A stretch of DNA of 64,000 bases from Paraburkholderia bryophila (GCF_003269035.1 NZ_QLTK01000029.1:1-64000); one strand, 5' to 3'; counted from the stretch's first letter, positions 41,647-51,600 are shown. The notes: generated by a model not told the origin, from the letters alone. Numbers and translations: made by a program.

Positions 41647-43053
41647 TCAGGCCACTTGTTGCTGGCCGACGATCACCTCGGCGAACACATTCACGCCGGT
41701 TGCGTCCGTGTACAGACGCGGCTCGCCGCAGTCCTCGGGCATGATTTCGGCCATCTGTGCCTCGTTGCGGTAGATCAGATACCACTCCAGCACGTGCTCC
41801 ATGCTGAAGCGCTCCGGGTTGTCGGCATGAACGTTGGTGACCAGCAGATGGCCGCCGCGCCGGGTGCGGCTCGCGAAATGCTGGTTCAAGCGGGCACAGA
41901 CCTTGTCCGACAGATAGTCGAACAGGCCGGCGCAATAAACCGCGTCGAACTCGCGGACGTCCGGTGCGTCCGCATCCATGCGGCGCTTGAGCAGATGATG
42001 AACCGAATCGTGCGTGAAGCTGATGCTCATGCGCTTGCCCATTTTCTGCGCGATGGCGCCGAGGCGTTCGCGCGTCCAGTCCAGCGTCTCCTGACTGAAG
42101 TCGAGCAGTTCGAACGTCAGCCACTCCGGTTCGTCGTATTCATGGATGAAGCGCTGGATCTCCTGAGCCGGCCCGCAACCCACGTTCAGCACCTTGAACG
42201 GTCGCCCCGCCGCGCGCGCTTCGTTGGCAAGCCGGGTCAGATAGTTCACCAGCAACTCGACGCGATTGCGGTGCGCGCGCGCCACGGCAGTCTGAAGAAA
42301 TGCGGCGTTGACGATCTGGAAATAGGTGCTCGGGCCCTGGCGGGGATCGTCGAGCATCTGGTTGACCATCATGTAGTCGCCGGCATAGCCCAGCGGCTTC
42401 GTGAAGGTGCGAAAGACGAAGGGCGAACGCAGCAGCAGCGGATGGAGCGCCGCCTGGGCAAAGGCTCGGTGTGCCGGCGCCAGTTCTTCGTCGACGAGGC
42501 GCGCCTCGCCTTCGAATGCGTCGAAGTAGGACTTGGTTTTTTCCATCAGCGGCGAGGCCAGTTCGAGGAAGAAGTCCTCGCGCAGGCTCTTGCCTTCTTT
42601 CGGCATGGTGTCCGCCAGATCCGCCTGTTCGACCCAGCGCGACATGTCCGACAGAAAAGCGCGAATACGATTGACCGCGATCTGGTATTCAGGGCGGATC
42701 TGGAAACGCTCGGCCCAGCCTTGCACGAACCGGCGGGCCTCTTCCCCCACCGTGCTGGCTTCCAGCGTACCGCCACTCAGTTCCCGCCACTCGGCGATGA
42801 GCGTGACCGAGACAATGGCGGTCAGGCCGGTATTGACCATACTGATCACCACCGCCTTGCCCGAATAGGCGAGTTCCACCCCCATCTTGACCGACAGGTC
42901 GTTCAGCACCTCACTGACCTGAACGATCGAGTACGGGTTGTAGACCTCCATCACCAGCGACTTGCGCTGGAGATTGATGATCGTGCCTCGCACCTGCTCG
43001 CCCTGCGAGTTGAGGAAGCTCACTACCGGATCGATTTGCGTTTTGGAATACAC
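41647..43053 (-). CDS. phcB: PhcB-type SAM-dependent methyltransferase, signal synthase
   Basis: A 468-residue protein. The N-terminal part (about 1-100) resembles a PilZ-like barrel (VRGTIINLQRKSLVMEVYN). The C-terminal 200 residues are a class I methyltransferase with the SAM motif FKVLNVGCGPAQEIQRFI and LTFELLDFSQETLDW. PhcB homologues make the 3-hydroxy fatty-acid methyl-ester signal of the phc system. The start is GTG 43053 with a weak ribosome-binding site. It is the first gene of the operon phcB-phcS-phcR-tail-phcQ. Confidence 0.85.
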   Translation of the reverse strand: MYSKTQIDPVVSFLNSQGEQVRGTIINLQRKSLVMEVYNPYSIVQVSEVLNDLSVKMGVELAYSGKAVVISMVNTGLTAIVSVTLIAEWRELSGGTLEASTVGEEARRFVQGWAERFQIRPEYQIAVNRIRAFLSDMSRWVEQADLADTMPKEGKSLREDFFLELASPLMEKTKSYFDAFEGEARLVDEELAPAHRAFAQAALHPLLLRSPFVFRTFTKPLGYAGDYMMVNQMLDDPRQGPSTYFQIVNAAFLQTAVARAHRNRVELLVNYLTRLANEARAAGRPFKVLNVGCGPAQEIQRFIHEYDEPEWLTFELLDFSQETLDWTRERLGAIAQKMGKRMSISFTHDSVHHLLKRRMDADAPDVREFDAVYCAGLFDYLSDKVCARLNQHFASRTRRGGHLLVTNVHADNPERFSMEHVLEWYLIYRNEAQMAEIMPEDCGEPRLYTDATGVNVFAEVIVGQQQVA

Positions 43054-43494
43054 AGTATGGCGGCCAGGTAAGTACCACGAGAAGTTGGTTTGAAATCTGG
43101 TGCCATACTCAGGCGATCAGGCTGCCCGGTTCAGCGTCGATGGGTCCTCGGTTCAGGTGACGAAGCGTCGCCATCGGTATTTCAGTTGCCGCCACGGCAG
43201 CCCGTTTTTCCTGGGCGGCGCACCACTTCCTCCCGAACTGCATCGGCCAGACAGAATATGCATTTGACTTATCCGCGTGACCTCGCGACTGCACGTGCAC
43301 AAAGGGCATCGCGGTTCAACGAGACTCGTTAGCCTGGTGGGTCTGACGACCCGTTTCGGAACAGCACTGACTTTTGCGTCTGCAGCATTCTACTGATAAA
43401 AAACATTGCTGTCGTCTCAGTCGCGCAACGCGCTTCGACAGTCGACGCTCGCCGTTCGAACGACAAGGAGGGCTTGCAATTCGGCCGGCATCGA
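43054..43494. other. Divergent intergenic region between phcB and the ParD-like gene
   Basis: About 440 bp with no gene that I can support. It must hold the phcB promoter at the left. A short ORF (43109-43309 minus) has no family similarity. An orphan AAGGAGG stands at 43465-43471 without a start codon at proper distance. Confidence 0.5.
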
Positions 43495-43522
43495 ATATAT
43501 GATTCGTATATGTTTCATATAT
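43495..43522. promoter_or_regulatory. AT-rich palindrome before the ParD-like gene
   Basis: ATATATGA (43495-43502) and TCATATAT (43515-43522) are perfect inverted arms with a 12-bp spacer, in GC-rich surroundings and 13 bp before the start codon. This is a typical location for an autorepressor site of an antitoxin. Confidence 0.6.
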
Positions 43523-43535
43523 ACAGAGCAAGCTG

Positions 43536-43748
43536 ATGGGTATCGTGAACATCGACGACGATCTGCACGATCAGATCCGCAAGGCGAGCACCGTGTCGTG
43601 TCGGTCGATCAACGCACAGGCGGCCTTCTGGATCAGGATCGGCATGCTATGCGAAATGAATCCGACGCAAAGTTTCAACGAGATCGTTGCGAGGGAATTG
43701 CGTGCCGCGGGAGTCGTGGAGCCAACCGCGAGGCTGGCTGCCGCATGA
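43536..43748 (+). CDS. ParD-like antitoxin-family protein
   Basis: A 70-residue protein of the ParD_like family, with MGIVNIDDDLHDQIRKAS (ribbon-helix-helix-like start), CRSINAQAAFWIRIGMLCE and NEIVARELRAAG. It probably binds DNA as a dimer and represses its own operon through the palindrome upstream. Its TGA overlaps the ATG of the methionine aminopeptidase gene (ATGA at 43745-43748), so the two are coupled. No ParE-type toxin is encoded. Confidence 0.85.
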   Translation: MGIVNIDDDLHDQIRKASTVSCRSINAQAAFWIRIGMLCEMNPTQSFNEIVARELRAAGVVEPTARLAAA

Positions 43749-44512
43749 CCAAACGACCGGAGGAAATCGCGTTGATGGCGGAGTCGGGCAAGCTGCTGGC
43801 GGAAGTATTCGGCCATCTGGACCGGCTGCGTTTGATCGGTATGTCGACCATGCAGGTCAACGATCTGGTCGACAGTTTTATCGTCAATGACCTGAACGCA
43901 CGGCCGGCAAGCAAAGGGCAGTACGACTACGCCTACGCACTGAATGCCTCGCGCAACAGCGTGGTTTGTCATGGCGTTCCCTCCGCGACCGAGGTACTGC
44001 AAAGCGGAGATATCGTTAATTTCGACATCACGCTCGAGAAGAATGGCTATATCGCCGACTCCAGCAAAACCTATCTTGTCGGCGAAGTTGCACCACTGGC
44101 CAAACGGCTCGTGCAAGTCACCTACGAAGCCATGTGGAACGGCATCAAAGCCGTTCGTCCGGGCGCCAGATTGGGCGACGTCGGGCACGCGATCGAGCGC
44201 CACGCGCGGCGCCATGGCTATTCGGTCGTCAGGGAATATTGCGGGCACGGCATCGGGCGTGAAATGCACGAGGAGCCGCAAGTGCTGCATTGGGGCAAGC
44301 CGCGCACGGGCTTATTGTTGCGGGAAGGCATGGTGTTCACCATCGAACCCATGCTGAACCAGGGGCGGCATACCGTTCGAACCGCAGAAGACGGCTGGAC
44401 GGTCGTCACGTGCGACGGGCAACTGTCGGCGCAATTCGAGCACACCGTCGCCGTGACCCACGACGGCGTGCGAGTCCTCACGTTGCGCCCCGAGGAACGG
44501 CCCCTGAACTGA
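43745..44512 (+). CDS. map: Type I methionine aminopeptidase, accessory copy
   Basis: A 255-residue metallo-aminopeptidase that removes N-terminal Met. The five metal ligands are in NFDITLEKNGYIADSSKTY (two Asp), YCGHGIGREMHEEP (His, plus a catalytic His), FTIEPMLNQG (Glu) and AQFEHTVAV (Glu). The N-terminal extension of zinc-finger MetAPs is absent. The start is fixed by ATGA overlap with the ParD-like gene. The essential housekeeping map normally sits by rpsB, so this is an extra copy in a toxin-like position. It may be a regulated or stress-specific enzyme. Confidence 0.9.
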   Translation: MTKRPEEIALMAESGKLLAEVFGHLDRLRLIGMSTMQVNDLVDSFIVNDLNARPASKGQYDYAYALNASRNSVVCHGVPSATEVLQSGDIVNFDITLEKNGYIADSSKTYLVGEVAPLAKRLVQVTYEAMWNGIKAVRPGARLGDVGHAIERHARRHGYSVVREYCGHGIGREMHEEPQVLHWGKPRTGLLLREGMVFTIEPMLNQGRHTVRTAEDGWTVVTCDGQLSAQFEHTVAVTHDGVRVLTLRPEERPLN

Positions 44513-44626
44513 GCGCTCGGTGCATCGGCAGGATGAGCCACTCACGTACACGACCGCTGCGGCTGCCACGCGCAATCGCGTCAGTTCGGATAGCCAGGAA
44601 AAAAGCGGTGACCCGCTCGTCGTTGA

Positions 44627-44848
44627 GAACCTGCCCGATCACGTTATACGGAGAAGGCCGGGCACGCCTCGATATTGCGCGGCTCTACCGAGGAAAAGAC
44701 GTTGCGCCTCAGTACGCGGCTCAAGGAATTACGGGAGGCGGGGCTCATCGATCATGCGGGACAGGGATACTGTCTGACCGACGCGGGCGTGGTACTACGG
44801 TTGGCGTTGCGGCCGCTGAGCGATTGGGCAGAGGCCTGGTGCAAGTGA
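44627..44848 (+). pseudogene. HxlR-family regulator, C-terminal remnant
   Basis: An open frame without ATG encodes STEEKTLRLSTRLKELREAG, then LIDHAGQGYCLTDAGVVL and RPLSDWAEAWCK before TGA 44846-44848. This matches the recognition helix, wing and last helix of HxlR-type winged-helix regulators. About 40 N-terminal residues including helix 1 are missing, and a TGA lies directly upstream. A TTG at 44675 could start a 58-residue product but would not form the complete domain. Confidence 0.7.
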
Positions 44849-44889
44849 TGCCATCGCGGCATCACTTCACCCCAACCACTCACGGTTAA

Positions 44890-45306
44890 CTACTTCGCGC
44901 CTGCCGGCGCCTGAATCATCTTCCAGCCGTTCCCGGCCGGATCGCGAAACCCTGCGTCCACACTACCGAACCGCTCCACCGGTTCCTGCGTGAATTCCAC
45001 ACCGCAAGCCTTGAGCTTTGCATAGGTGGCACGACAGTCATCCACGGACAACACTAGCGACGGCATCGCGCCTTTCGCGACCATCGCCCGCAGCGTTTGC
45101 GCGGTCGCTTCGTCGTGAATGGGCGACCCCGGCACGAACAGCCCGAGCTGAAACGAAGGCTGATCCGGATGCTGCACCGTCAGCCATCGATACGGCCCAT
45201 TGCGCACGTCCGTATGGACCTTGAAGCCGAGCTTATCGACGTAGAACGTCAGCGCTTCGTCCTGGTTATCGACGTACAAGCCCACCACATTGACACCTTG
45301 ATTCAT
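44890..45306 (-). CDS. VOC/glyoxalase superfamily protein
   Basis: A 138-residue protein with the paired beta-alpha-beta-beta-beta modules of the vicinal oxygen chelate fold: VGLYVDNQDEALTFYVDKLG, then SLVLSVDDCRATYAKLKACG and RFGSVDAGFRDPAGNGWKMI. The role could be glyoxalase, dioxygenase or antibiotic-binding protein. Its start codon overlaps the stop of the upstream AraC gene (ATGA, 45303-45306), so translation is coupled and the AraC protein is a likely partner in control. Confidence 0.88.
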   Translation of the reverse strand: MNQGVNVVGLYVDNQDEALTFYVDKLGFKVHTDVRNGPYRWLTVQHPDQPSFQLGLFVPGSPIHDEATAQTLRAMVAKGAMPSLVLSVDDCRATYAKLKACGVEFTQEPVERFGSVDAGFRDPAGNGWKMIQAPAGAK

Positions 45307-45881
45307 GACACCTCCCTGGTTGATGAGGGGACTGTATCGTCGGCCTCGCGGCGGCGCTTCTCCAAAACTGCGATGTTGAGATCCGGCCGTTGCGCGGCCT
45401 TCAGCACGCTGACCGGCACGCGTTCGAGTTGCGACGGGCCGGCCCGCGCGTCGACGCGCAAGGCGCCGGGACTTTTACCGGTAATGTCGCGAAAGATGCG
45501 TCCGAACGTGCCCAGGCTTTCCCAGCCGGTGGCGAAGGCGATTGTCGTGATACTGAGGTCGGTGTCGCGCAGCAAGGTGGCGGCTTGCTCGATGCGCCGT
45601 GTCAGCAGATACCGGTGCGGTGGAATGCCGAAGGCCCGCTTGAAGGAGCGCGCGAAATGGGCCTCGGAAACGCCGCTGACCCCGGCCAGACGCTTGACCG
45701 GCCAGGCCTCGTGCGAGGCGGCATCCATGTGGTCCTTGGCGCGTAGCAGACGGCGCAGCAAGGCCGGATCCTCCAACGCGTCGTTGCCGCCCGGTGCGGG
45801 CGCCGCGGGTTCTGCTGGCGATGCGGGCGCTGCGTGCGATAAATCAGGCGACTGGGCTTTACGGTCGTGGAGAGCGCGCAT
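45303..45881 (-). CDS. AraC-family regulator, DNA-binding domain only
   Basis: A 192-residue protein with a low-complexity Ala/Pro N-terminus (about 35 residues) followed by an AraC HTH_18 domain: WPVKRLAGVSGVSEAHFARS, FKRAFGIPPHRYLLTRRIEQ, SITTIAFATGWESLGTFGRI. No sensor domain is present. It is the first gene of the AraC/VOC pair. The C-terminal 45 residues are unusual and basic. A small-molecule signal may be supplied by the VOC protein, but this is speculation. Confidence 0.85.
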   Translation of the reverse strand: MRALHDRKAQSPDLSHAAPASPAEPAAPAPGGNDALEDPALLRRLLRAKDHMDAASHEAWPVKRLAGVSGVSEAHFARSFKRAFGIPPHRYLLTRRIEQAATLLRDTDLSITTIAFATGWESLGTFGRIFRDITGKSPGALRVDARAGPSQLERVPVSVLKAAQRPDLNIAVLEKRRREADDTVPSSTREVS

Positions 45882-46012
45882 GAGTTCCAGGGAAGCTGGC
45901 GGTATGCGCGTAGTTTAGGCTCAAGGGCGGCACCCGCAAAGCGCGGCGTACATCTGAAAACGCCAGCAAAACCGCAGTCAAACGCACGGCCAGACACATG
46001 GTCAAACGCGCA

Positions 46013-47140
46013 TCACTTGCGCGTAAACGACCCGCGCTGCAACGTCACCATGCGCGGCAGTTCGATCGTAAACACCGTGCCTGCCGCTTCATCGGAATGC
46101 ACGCTGACGTTGCCGCCGTGCATCCGCGCAATTTCCTGCACGATATGCAGGCCGAGCCCCAGGCCTTCACGCGCACGACCTACGCTGGTATTCGGCCCAA
46201 ACGCCTTGAACAGGTGCGGAAAAACCTCCGCCGGAATCGTGCCGCGGTTGGCGACTTTCAGACGCACGGAATCCACCGCCTCGCCGTCCACCTCGACGCC
46301 GATATCGCCGCCCGCCGCGCCGTGATGCAGCGCGTTGCTGACCAGATTCGACACGGCCTGCCACACCAGATCCGTATCCCACGCGCCGGCAGTATTGCCC
46401 GTGCTCGTAAATACGATGCGCTTGCCGTTCTCGCGTGAAGCAAACTCGTCGATCACCGAGCGGCACAATGTCGCCAGTTCGATCGAGCGCGGCTGCAACG
46501 GTAGCCGCCCGCCCTGCAGACGCGCCAGGTTGAGCAGTTGATCGACCATCCGCGCCATGCGTAGCGAACTGTTCTTTACGCGCGTGGCAACGGTGACCGA
46601 TTGTTCGTCGGCCGCGGTGCGCATCAGATATTCCGCCGACGCCAGCACCGCGCCGAGCGGCGTGCGCAAATCGTGGCTCAGCACCGCCATCAGCATTTCG
46701 TTGGCTTCGAGCATTTGTCGCGTCGTGACGAGCTGCGCCGCGAGCTGGCGTTTCTGCTGCTCGAGCTGCACGAACACGTCGACCTTCGACTGAAGAATGC
46801 GCGGATCGAACGGCTTGTACAGAAAGTCGACCGCACCGGCTTCGTAGCCGCGAAACGTGCGTGAAGCATCCTGCGCGGTCGCCGTCAGAAAGATGATCGG
46901 CACATGCGACGTGCGCGGACTGCCGCGCATCAGCGCCGCGAGTTCGAAGCCGTTCATGCCGGGCATATTGACGTCGAGGATCGCCAGCGCGACCTCGTGC
47001 TTGAGCAGCAGGTCGAGCGCGGCGGTGCCCGAATCCGCCACCAGCACGTGCACGTCGGGCCGCGCCAGCAGCGCTTCGAGCGCGGTGATGTTGTGGACGA
47101 TGTCGTCGACGATCAGAATGTTCACGGGTGAGTTCGTCAT
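46013..47140 (-). CDS. Response regulator-histidine kinase hybrid (receiver first)
   Basis: A 375-residue cytoplasmic protein. The receiver domain (residues 5-122) has ILIVDDIVHNITAL, the acceptor Asp in AILDVNMPGMNGFEL and Lys in VDFLYKPFDP. A coiled segment leads into a HisKA domain (VLSHDLRTPLGAVL) and an ATPase domain with GLGLGLHIVQEIARMHGG. It is the last gene of the hybrid kinase-CheR-CheB operon, 9 bp after cheB. It may take phosphate from the large hybrid kinase. No membrane segment is visible. Confidence 0.9.
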   Translation of the reverse strand: MTNSPVNILIVDDIVHNITALEALLARPDVHVLVADSGTAALDLLLKHEVALAILDVNMPGMNGFELAALMRGSPRTSHVPIIFLTATAQDASRTFRGYEAGAVDFLYKPFDPRILQSKVDVFVQLEQQKRQLAAQLVTTRQMLEANEMLMAVLSHDLRTPLGAVLASAEYLMRTAADEQSVTVATRVKNSSLRMARMVDQLLNLARLQGGRLPLQPRSIELATLCRSVIDEFASRENGKRIVFTSTGNTAGAWDTDLVWQAVSNLVSNALHHGAAGGDIGVEVDGEAVDSVRLKVANRGTIPAEVFPHLFKAFGPNTSVGRAREGLGLGLHIVQEIARMHGGNVSVHSDEAAGTVFTIELPRMVTLQRGSFTRK

Positions 47141-47149
47141 GGCATCGGG

Positions 47150-47779
47150 TCAGTGAGAGGCCGGCAATGCGGCAAGCCGCAGAGCCATGGTTTCGGGAGT
47201 GTAAATGTGATCGGCCGCGCCGAGGTCTATGGCGGCGCGCGGCATTTCGGGCGAGCTGGCGGTGTCGGGCGCCTGCACCCAGGTGGTCCCGCCGAACGCG
47301 CGGACACGCTTCAAACCTTGCGCGCCGTCGTCATTGGCGCCGGACAACAGAATCGCCAGCAGACGTTCACCGCACACGGCCGCCGCCGACTCGAACAACA
47401 CGTCGATCGAAGGCCGCGAAAAGCGCACCGCGGCGTCGGTGGAGAGCGCCACGGTGCGATCGACTTCGACCAGCATGTGATAACCGGGCGGCGCGACATG
47501 CACGCGGCCCGGCAGAATCCGCTCGCCGGCATCGGGTTCGAGCACCGGCAACGCGCAGCGGTGCGCGAACGCGGGCACCAGATAGCTCGGCGAATCGGGC
47601 GGCAGATGCGTGACGATCATCACCGCCGCCGCGAAATCCGCGGGCAATGCGCCGAGCAGCACGTTCAGCACTTCGATGCCGCCGGCCGAGCCGCCGATCA
47701 CCACGAGCTCGTACGCGCGCGACCCGGCCGCACCGGGCTCGGCGGCGGCAGTAGCGGGCTGAACGGTCGAGCCTGACAT
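47150..47779 (-). CDS. cheB: CheB-type protein-glutamate methylesterase, catalytic domain only
   Basis: A 209-residue protein corresponding to the CheB C-terminal catalytic domain. The catalytic Ser is in VVIGGSAGGIEVL, the His in IVTHLPPDSPSYL and the Asp in LLSGANDDGAQGL. The receiver domain of chemotaxis CheB is absent. It starts 6 bp after the CheR gene. In the absence of any MCP, CheA or CheW gene, it probably acts on a non-chemotactic target, likely the large hybrid kinase. Confidence 0.9.
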   Translation of the reverse strand: MSGSTVQPATAAAEPGAAGSRAYELVVIGGSAGGIEVLNVLLGALPADFAAAVMIVTHLPPDSPSYLVPAFAHRCALPVLEPDAGERILPGRVHVAPPGYHMLVEVDRTVALSTDAAVRFSRPSIDVLFESAAAVCGERLLAILLSGANDDGAQGLKRVRAFGGTTWVQAPDTASSPEMPRAAIDLGAADHIYTPETMALRLAALPASH

Positions 47780-47785
47780 AACGGC

Positions 47786-48631
47786 CTAGCGCTTCTGATA
47801 AATACGTTCGCTCGAACGAAACTCGTCGAACGCTTCGTAATGACGGGAAAAACGCAAACTTTCCTTGCTGCCCAAGCCAAGGAAACCGCGTCGCACCAGC
47901 GCGTTTTCGAACAGGCCCAACGCGCGATCCTGCAGGCCGCGATCGAAATAGATCAGCACGTTGCGGCAAGACACGAGGTGCGCTTCGAGAAAGACTTCGT
48001 CTGTCGAGAGGCTATGGTCGGCGAACACCACACGATCTTTCAGCGAGCCGGCAAAACGCGCGCCGCCATACGCCGCGTGATAGTAATCGGACAACGAACG
48101 CTTGCCACCCGCCGCCTGATAGTTTTGCGTAAAGCCCTGAATCCGGTCGAGTGCGTAAATACCGGATTCGGCGCGCGCGAGCGCATCCGGATTGATATCG
48201 GTCGCGTAGAACAGCGTGCGCTCGGTCAAGCCCTCTTCGTCGAACAGGATTTTCAGGGACCAGAGTTCCTCGCCGGTGCTGCACCCCGCCACCCACACCT
48301 TGATCGACGGATACGTGCGCAAACGCGGCAGCACATGTTCGCGCAGCGCCAGAAAATACGCGGGATCGCGAAACATGTCGCTGACCTGCACCGTCAGATA
48401 CTGGAACAGCCGCGAGAATTCGTCGCCGTGACGCATGATGCGATCCTGCAACTGCGACAGCGTCTTCAGGCCGAATTCCTCCAGCGCCTGCGACAGCCGG
48501 CGCCGCAGCGACGACATCGCATAGTGGCGGAAGTCGTGCTGGTATTTGAGGTAAATCGCCTCCAGCAGCAATTTCAACTCGATGTCGAAATCGCTGATGC
48601 GTTGCGGCGCGTCGAATTCAGACCGACTCAT
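47786..48631 (-). CDS. cheR: CheR-type glutamate O-methyltransferase
   Basis: A 281-residue SAM-dependent methyltransferase. The N-terminal helical domain (about 15-85) is followed by the SAM domain with KVWVAGCSTGEELWSLKIL and LVSCRNVLIYFDRG. The chemoreceptor-binding beta-subdomain is present. It would methylate glutamates of a signalling protein. It lies 52 bp after the large hybrid kinase gene and just before cheB. There are no adjacent chemotaxis genes. Confidence 0.9.
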   Translation of the reverse strand: MSRSEFDAPQRISDFDIELKLLLEAIYLKYQHDFRHYAMSSLRRRLSQALEEFGLKTLSQLQDRIMRHGDEFSRLFQYLTVQVSDMFRDPAYFLALREHVLPRLRTYPSIKVWVAGCSTGEELWSLKILFDEEGLTERTLFYATDINPDALARAESGIYALDRIQGFTQNYQAAGGKRSLSDYYHAAYGGARFAGSLKDRVVFADHSLSTDEVFLEAHLVSCRNVLIYFDRGLQDRALGLFENALVRRGFLGLGSKESLRFSRHYEAFDEFRSSERIYQKR

Positions 48632-48683
48632 TCGTTAAGGCTCGTCCGTTCAGACTGGTTGATCGGGTTCCCGCGACTACCGC

Positions 48684-51600
48684 TTACCGTTGACGCAGCC
48701 AGACGCGGCACAGCGCGACCAGCTTGTCGACGTCGATCGGCTTGGACACGTAGTCGTCCGCACCGGCTTCGAGGCAGCGCGTGCGGTCGTTCGCCATGGC
48801 CTTCGCCGTCAGCGCGATGATCGGCAGATGCGCGAAGCGCGGATTGCGACGAATCTCGCCCATCGCAGTCAGTCCGTCCATCTCCGGCATCATGATGTCC
48901 ATCAGGATCAGATGTACTTCGGGACCGTTCTCCAGCGCCTCGAGCGCCTCGCGTCCGTTGCGCGCTATCTGCAGTTTCGCACCGAGCGGCTCCAGCACGT
49001 GCGAGAGCGCGAAAATATTGCGCACGTCGTCTTCGGCCAGCAGGATCGTACGATCTTCGAACGCGTTGTCGCGCTGCCGCACGGTCCGCAGCATGCGCTG
49101 CTGTTCCGGCGCCAGCGACGACTCGACGCTGTGCAGGAACAGCGTGACTTCGTCGAGCAGGCGCTCGGGCGACTTCGCGCCCTTGATGATGATCGACTTC
49201 GAATAGCGGCGCAGGCGGTGCTCTTCCTCGTCGGACAGCATGCGGCCCGTGTAGACGATCACCGGCAGCGCGGCATGCGCGGTGTTCGCGGCGAGCCGTT
49301 CGAGCAGATCGTAGCCGGTGCCGTCGGGCAGCGCGAGATCGGTCACCACGCAGTCGAAGCTGAATTTCGCCAGGTAGTCCAGCGCTTCGGCGAGCGTCGC
49401 GACCGCGACGATCTCGGTGTTTTCGCTTTGCAGCAGGGCGCGAATGCTTTCGCGCATGGGGCCGTCGTCCTCGATCACCAGCACGCGTTTGAGGCGCTGC
49501 TGCAGGCGCGCTTCCAGACGGCGGATGGCAGCCTCCATCGTGCTGCGCGCGGTCGGCTTGAGGGTGTAGCCGATCGCCCCGAGATGCAGTGCCTTGTCGG
49601 CGTGGTCGGTGGCCGAGACGATGTGAATCGGAATATGCCGCGTCAGCGGATCGTTCTTCAGCCACTCCAGCACGGTCAGGCCGGAGCGGTCCGGCAACCC
49701 GACGTCGAGCAATACCGCCGCCGGGCGCATGTCGCGCACCAGCGCGAGGCCGCTCGCCGCACTGCTGGCATGGACGAAATCGAAGTCGAGTTCGTGCGTC
49801 AGATCGCGCAGGATTTCGGCGAACGCGAGATCGTCTTCGACCGCGACGATCAGGCGGCCGGCCCGCGTGCGGTTGTCGCGGTCGTCGGTGATCGTGCCGC
49901 CGGCCGTTTCAGGTATATCGCCGAGGCTCAGGCCGTTAGCGGGCGTGATGACGGCGGACTGGTTGAAGCTCGAAGGCGGGCGGACCAACGGCGGTTCGGC
50001 TGGCGCCACGGTATTCATGGCCGGCACCGGTGCGGCGGCATGCGCATGGGCCGGCACGGACGTCGGCGCGTTCTGGCGACCCGCCAGAGCCGCCTCGCCA
50101 TCGACAGGCAGCCACAGCGTGAACACGCTGCCCTTGCCGACTTCGCTGGCCACGGTGATCCGGCCGCCCAGCAAACGCGAGAATTCGCGCGAGATCGACA
50201 GCCCAAGACCGCTGCCACCATATTGACGGCTGGTCGACCCGTCGGCCTGCTGGAAGGCTTCGAAAATCATCTCCAGCTTGTCCGCCGCAATGCCGATGCC
50301 GGAATCGCGCACCTCGATACGCAGCATGTTGTCTTGCGAGGGCGCGATCGACAGCGCCACCTCGCCACGCTCGGTAAACTTCACCGCGTTCGAGAGCAGA
50401 TTGCGCAGAATCTGCGCGACACGCTGACCGTCGGTGACAAAGGTATCGGGCGTGCCCGGCGCACGCTCGAAGTGAAGCTGCAAATGTTTGGCCACCGCCA
50501 GCGGCTTGAACATTTCTTCCAGCGACTGCAGCGTCGCGTCGATCGACACCGTTTCGAGCTCGACCGTGACCTGCCCGGCTTCGACCTTCGAGAGATCGAG
50601 AATGTCGTTGATCAGCACCAGCAGATCACTGTTGGACGCGTGGATCGTTTCCGCGTAGCGCACCTGCTCGTCGCTCAGATTGCCGGTGCGGTTCTGCTGC
50701 AGCAGCTTGGCGAGAATCAGCGAACTGTTCAGGGGCGTGCGCAGTTCGTGCGACATGTTGGCGAGAAACTCGGACTTATAGCGGCTCGACTGTTCGAGGC
50801 GTTCCGCGTTGGCGGCGAGATCGTCCTGCGCGCGCAACAGATCCGACTTTTGCCGTTCGAGACGCTGCGCGTATTCCTCGAGTTGCACGTTGGTCTGTTC
50901 GAGCTCGGCCTGCTGCGCCTCGAGCCGCGTTTGCGATTCCATCAACGCACGGCCGCGTTCTTCCAGTCCCTCGTTCGAGACGCGCAACTCTTCCTGCTGC
51001 ACCTGCAATTCTTCGTTCAGTTGCTGCGTTTCGGCCAGCGCGTCCTGCAAGCGTTCGCGATACAACGCGGCTTCGACGAAGTCGCCCAGCGCGTTGCCAA
51101 TCAGCTCCATGAACTCCTGATCGCGCACGGTCAACTCGCGAATAAAGCCCAGTTCAATGACACCGTTCACCTCACCGTCGTTGACGATCGGCATGATCAG
51201 CAGGTTTTTCGGCGCGCTCCGGCCGGTGGCCGACACGACCTGCACGTAGTTGTCCGGCACGTCGCGCAAGACCAGCGTGCGGCGCGCGGCGGCGGCCTGG
51301 CCGATCAGCGTTTCGCCGTCTTCGAAATGGCGCGCGCTGCCCTGCTCGCTTTCGCGGCTGAAACCGTAGGTGGCGATGCGGCGCAGCGTGCCGTGCTGCC
51401 GGTCGCGAACGTAGAGCGCGCTGACGGCGGCGTCCAGGTACTGGGCGAGAAAGTCGAGCACCGCGCGGCCCAACAATTGCGGCGTTGTCTGACCGACCAC
51501 CGTCTCGGCCAGCAATCGCTGCCCCGAGCGTAACCACACCTGCTCCTGCAGTATCTCGGTCTGTTCGGACTGGCGTCGCAACACACCGTCGTACGTGGCG

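Noticed and set aside
43109..43309. A 66-codon minus-strand ORF between phcB and the ParD-like gene
   Set aside because: No family signature and no start signal; it lies in the promoter region of phcB.
48690..51533. A 947-codon open frame on the plus strand
   Set aside because: Antisense of the hybrid kinase gene, with His/Arg/Gln-rich composition typical of GC-rich antisense frames.
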